Origin: Phoronis australis
Lineage: Eukaryota; Phoronida; Phoronidae
Reading direction: 5' to 3'
Length of the DNA: 64,000 nucleotides
Assembly: GCA_002633005.1 (NCBI GenBank)
Contig: NMRA01000360.1
Location: forward strand, 256,758 to 320,757
Translations under genes and position numbers: made by a program
The notes under the pieces: model-generated
Told to the model about the DNA's origin: nothing
Seen by the model: only the letters and a program-made list of their open reading frames with translations
Databases searched by the model: none
In this document: positions 59,879 to 64,000 of the stretch, piece after piece
Layout: each line of letters begins with the position of its first letter
How positions within the stretch are numbered: the stretch's first letter is position 1

Positions 59879-62800
59879 GACAAATAAACAGCTTTCGCAA
59901 TAAAGAGCGTAAATATAGTGTACACAGAGTGGAGACCCATGGTATTTGCCACTCCATAAATCCGACACAGTCGATTAATAAAGAGGGGAGGACAATAAGA
60001 TTTCAAATTCATCGAAAAAACTAATTGTTCCTGCAAAGCACAGCAGTATTAAGACATTCGACTCAAACAATCAAAAATACAATAGGATAGACCGCCATCG
60101 AAAGGTTTGAAGTTTGAAGACCACTGCGAATTACACAAAAGGAGTATTTCCAATGGTTTTGTAACGATTATATTTCAATAGGTTTTCGCATAAGTACTGT
60201 TTGTATGAAACTCGCGCATGTCGAACAGACCCGGAACCTCGCCCTTTTAAAATATAACTTCAAACCATAACCCTAATAAAAATGAACTTCCCCAAACTGG
60301 ATCAGCCCAGAGGGATGTAGGTGCGAGCAGAGCTGCCCGTTTCAGCTGATTTGACCAGCGGCTAAGGTAGCCTACGTTCATCCAGTTCTTTTTTTCACAT
60401 CTTCAGCTGACGTGAGCTGTTGGCCCACAGCTGTTGTTCAGTTGAAGCACACAGTCGTCCTCCCAGTTATCTGTCTGCACCAGCCCTAAGGCATCATTCT
60501 CGCTCTTCGTGAATTTTTATCGGAACATGGTAACCTAAGTCCTGATGGCTGCCTCCCCGGGGTTTGCCGCCCCCGCGTGGGTAGTTGCTTACATTCGTTT
60601 GTTTCGGCGTTGTTTCTTGCTATAGAGTAGGGCTTAGGATAGAATTTTTATTTAGCACAAGTGAACGAAATAAGTGTCGGACTCTGACTGTTATCACAGA
60701 AAGCTTCTTCCGAACAAATTTCATCTGCATTTTTTGGAATATTTTGCAGTCTAATGAACCCCGTTGTTGATAACAAAGCACAAGTTTGCAACATTACTTT
60801 CACAACTAACGCTATTGAGTGCGATTTGGGCGGCAAATGGCATTGTGTAAAACAAAAATGCATAGGACATTTTTAATGATTTTAATTTTCAGTGACAAAT
60901 AACTCAAGTTGCGAAAACTGACCACTAATTTCTCCCATAAACAAATACCCAAAATTTGCAACTTTTAATTTCACACCTAGCTGTGTTTACAAGCAGGTTA
61001 GCAGGTTAGCTGAGATGCAAAAAATAAGATAGAGAATCAAGAAATGGTGTTTTAGTGTCTTCATAGGTTCGTGTTTGTAAATTTCTTTATTCCAAAATCA
61101 TGGCTCAGCTTGATCTCAGGAACGTACGGCTGCAGCAAGGTGGCGCAACCTGTCACACTGCACAGCATCGCTGATTCCCTACGTGCCCAGCCAGCACGTT
61201 GACTACCGACCACCTAGTGGCACGCAGTGAGACTGCAAGGCGACCTCTTTATCTAAACATCAAACACCACTTTCCGAACCTCCTCCAGATGTGGAGATCT
61301 GTGTTCCCTGGTTCCCGCGCTCACGTTTGAATATATTTTTTTCGAGATATTCTTATTTAAAATGCATCCCATGATTTTGAGGCACCTTGTACTTTGGCTA
61401 ATTAATCATTAAAAACAAAAAACCTTTGGCAATTGATTCCATCACTTGCTCTCCCCTACCGGGCGGTCGATTCGGAGCAGACAATGAAGAATGATACCAG
61501 CCCCCCTCTCCCCCCTCAAAACGAGACAAAAGTTCACTAAAAAGACAGAAACTACCAAAATTCNGACAAATAAACAGCTTTCGCAATAAAGAGCATAAAT
61601 ATAGTGTACACAGAGTGGAGACCCATGGTATTTGCCACTCCATAAATCCGACACAGTCGATTAATAAAGAGGGAGGACAATAAGATTGCAAATTCATCGA
61701 AAAAACTAATTGTTCCTGCAAAGCACAGCAGTATCAAGACATTCGACTCAAAGAATCAAAAATACAATAGGATAGACCGCCATCGAAAGTTTTGAAGTTT
61801 GAAGACCACTGCGAATTACACAAAAGGAGTATTTCGGATGGTTTTGTAACGATTATATTTCTATAGTTTTCGCATAAGTATTGTTTGTATGAAACTCGCG
61901 CATGTCGAACAGCCCCGGAACCTCGCCCTTTTAAAATATAACTTCAAACCATAACCCTAATAAAAATGAACTTCCCCAAACTGGATCAGCCCAGAGGGAT
62001 GCAGGTGCGAGCAGAGCTGCCCGATTCAGCTGATCTGACCAGCGGCTAAGGTAGCCTACGTTCAGCCAGTTCTTTTTTCACACCTTCAGCTGACGTGAGC
62101 TGTCGGCGCACAGCTGTTGTTCAGTTGAAGCAGACAGTCTTCTTCCCAGTTATCTGTCTGCACCAGCCCTAAGGCCTCATTCTCGCTCTTCGTGAATTTT
62201 TATCGGAACATGGTAACCTAAGTCCTGATGGCTGCCTCCCCGGGGTTTGCCCCCACCCCCCGCCCCCGCGTGGGTAGTTGCTTACATTCGTTTGTTTCGA
62301 CGTTGTTTCTTGCTATAGAGTAGGGCTTAGGATAGAATTTTTATTTAGCACAAATGAACGAAATAAGTGTCGGACTCTTGACTGTTATCACAGAAAGCTT
62401 CTTCTGAACAAATTTCATCTGCATTTTTTTAGAATATTTTGCAGCCTAATGAACCCCGCTGTTGATAACAAAGGAACAAGTTTGCAACATTACTTTCACA
62501 ACTAACGCTACTGAGTGCGATTTGGGCGGCAAATGGCATTGTGTAAAACAAAAATGCATAGGACATTTTTAATGATTTTAAGCATTTTAATTTTCAGTGA
62601 CAAATAGCTCAAGTTGCGAAAACTGACCACTAATTTCTTCCACAAACAAATACCCAAAATTTGCAACTTTTAATTTCACACCTAGCTGTGTTTACCAGCA
62701 GGTTAGCTAAGATGCAAAAAATAAGATGAGAGAATCAAGAAATGGTGTTTTAGTGTCTTGATAGGTTCATGTTTGTAAATTTCTTTATTCAAAAATCATG

Positions 62801-63315
62801 GCTCAGCTTGATATCAGGAACATACGTCTGCAGCAAGGTGGCGCAACCTGTCACACTGCACAGCATCGCTGATTCCCTACTTGCCTAGCCAGCGCGTTGA
62901 CTACCGACCACCTAGTGGCACGCAGGGAACCAGCGAGACTGCAAGGCGACCTCTTTATGTAAACATCAAACACCACTTCCCGAACCTCCTCCAGATGTGG
63001 AGATCTGTGTTCCCTGGTTCCCGCGCTCGCGTTTGAATATATTTTTTTCGAGATATTCTTATTTAAAATGCATCCCATGATTTTGAGGCACCTTGTACTT
63101 AGGCTAATTAATCATTAAAAACAAAAAACCTTTGGCAATTGATTCCATCACTTGCTCTCCCCTTCCGGGCGGTCGATTCGAAGCGGCCCCGCCTAAGATC
63201 AATATCAGAGAAAAAAAAACAGTTAAGAGCAGACAATGAAGAATGATACCAGCCCCCCTCTCCCCCCTCAAAACGAGACAAAAGTTCACTAAAAAGACAG
63301 AAACTACCAAAATTC
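59879..63315. repeat. Direct duplication downstream of the gene, joined by a single N
   Basis: Copy 1 is 59879-61563 and copy 2 is 61565-63315, with an N at 61564 at the junction. They share long identical stretches, for example GACAAATAAACAGCTTTCGC at copy starts and ACTAAAAAGACAGAAACTAC near copy ends. Copy 2 has an extra segment of about 50-60 bases near 63180-63230. The open frames in them are parallel copies without recognisable domains. Confidence 0.85.
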
Positions 63316-64000
63316 GGCGAATGCACAGTTCATAGCTTTGAACGTACCCCGTGAATCATAGTAAAAGCTCCACATTCTCAAAAATTTGAGTCATCATATT
63401 TTAGGCTGAGTGCGGGCATGAATCTAGCAAGTTGTCTATTCTTTCCAAAAATATTCCTCTGTGGTGTAGTCTGTTATAAAATGGTCGCAAAAGCATAGAT
63501 GACAAAGCGACCCCAATCTTTGATGGTGTATGTGATATTTTGCGAGAATCAAAATAAAATTTGTTGATGAATAGATATCACTGGTTCCAAAAGGAACACT
63601 AGGTTCATAATTTTTTCACCATTGTTATTGAAATTAAGTTTATAGAAACACCTTCCTAGACAATTCAGAATACAGAAATAAATGTGTCAACGTTTCTGGG
63701 CTTGTTTTCAAAATGTAAAACAGAAAGCTTTTACCTCTTTGATGATATAAATTTGCACATAATATTCTATGAACTAGTCAAAACTGAAACTATAAGTGCT
63801 TAATATCAGGAGACATATTAAATGCATTTAAGCACATCGTTTTTCAACCCATATCAAATTTATTACCCATCTCAGAGGCCCATTTGTCATGTGCTAGCTG
63901 TTTTATCCTTATCATATTATATATAAACAAAAGTTGTTGAACAATCAACAAAAATAGCTGTCATTTTCATAATCGGTTTTGTTATGTCTATTGGTCGTCA
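63316..64000. other. Unassigned sequence at the right edge
   Basis: AT-rich sequence after the duplication. No open frame above 60 codons that looks coding, no RNA gene and no repeat relation to the rest of the window was seen. Confidence 0.6.

Noticed and set aside
61398-61721. Duplicated open frames on the - strand in the 3' block (also 63104-63326)
   Set aside because: They run across an N or are mirrored by the duplication, and have no domain; likely chance frames in a repeated segment.

Overview
This window is AT-rich animal nuclear DNA. It shows GT-AG introns, interrupted coding sequence, many short inverted-repeat (MITE-like) transposons, minisatellites and four isolated single N bases. 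The repeat types and the gene suggest a marine invertebrate, perhaps a non-vertebrate deuterostome such as a hemichordate or amphioxus. That placement is inference; the sequence alone does not prove it.

One gene dominates the window, on the + strand from about 7 to 57647. It encodes a kinesin-3 motor, best matched to the KIF28 / KLP-6 branch. I could build 28 exons, one of them an optional 15-nt microexon. All splice phases agree, giving 1132 visible residues from inside the motor domain's beginning to a stop codon. Only the first exon or exons (start codon and first motor strand) lie off the left edge. Order of parts: motor domain (exons 1-10, to about 27349), neck/coiled coil (27790-32482), FHA domain (32937-36658), kinesin-3 stalk with a DPFWEPP segment and a conserved C2-like block (37044-41191), a coiled coil (43069-43230), a tandemly duplicated pair of 129-nt exons (44005-44331), a Ser/Asp-rich segment (47690-47809), and a basic tail ending in CVIQ, a likely prenylation (CaaX) box (57540-57647). 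Candidate poly(A) signals lie at 58629 and 59552.

The rest is intronic or downstream repeat sequence. Two near-identical direct duplications (19470-22571 and 59879-63315) each carry a single N exactly at the junction, which points to unmerged haplotypes or an assembly join. A repeat family marked by a CCACATATTTATATGTGG palindrome head and a recurring CTAGTGGC motif fills 22725-23640, 28070-29640, 35590-36380, 39040-39880, 52045-52590 and 53750-56120. Several MITEs have clear terminal inverted repeats, including a perfect 60-bp inverted repeat at 52604-52830. No rRNA gene, CRISPR array, second confident protein gene or autonomous transposase was seen.

The points most worth following are the duplicated exon pair (possible mutually exclusive exons), the CaaX tail on a kinesin-3, the run of microexons, and the N-marked duplications.
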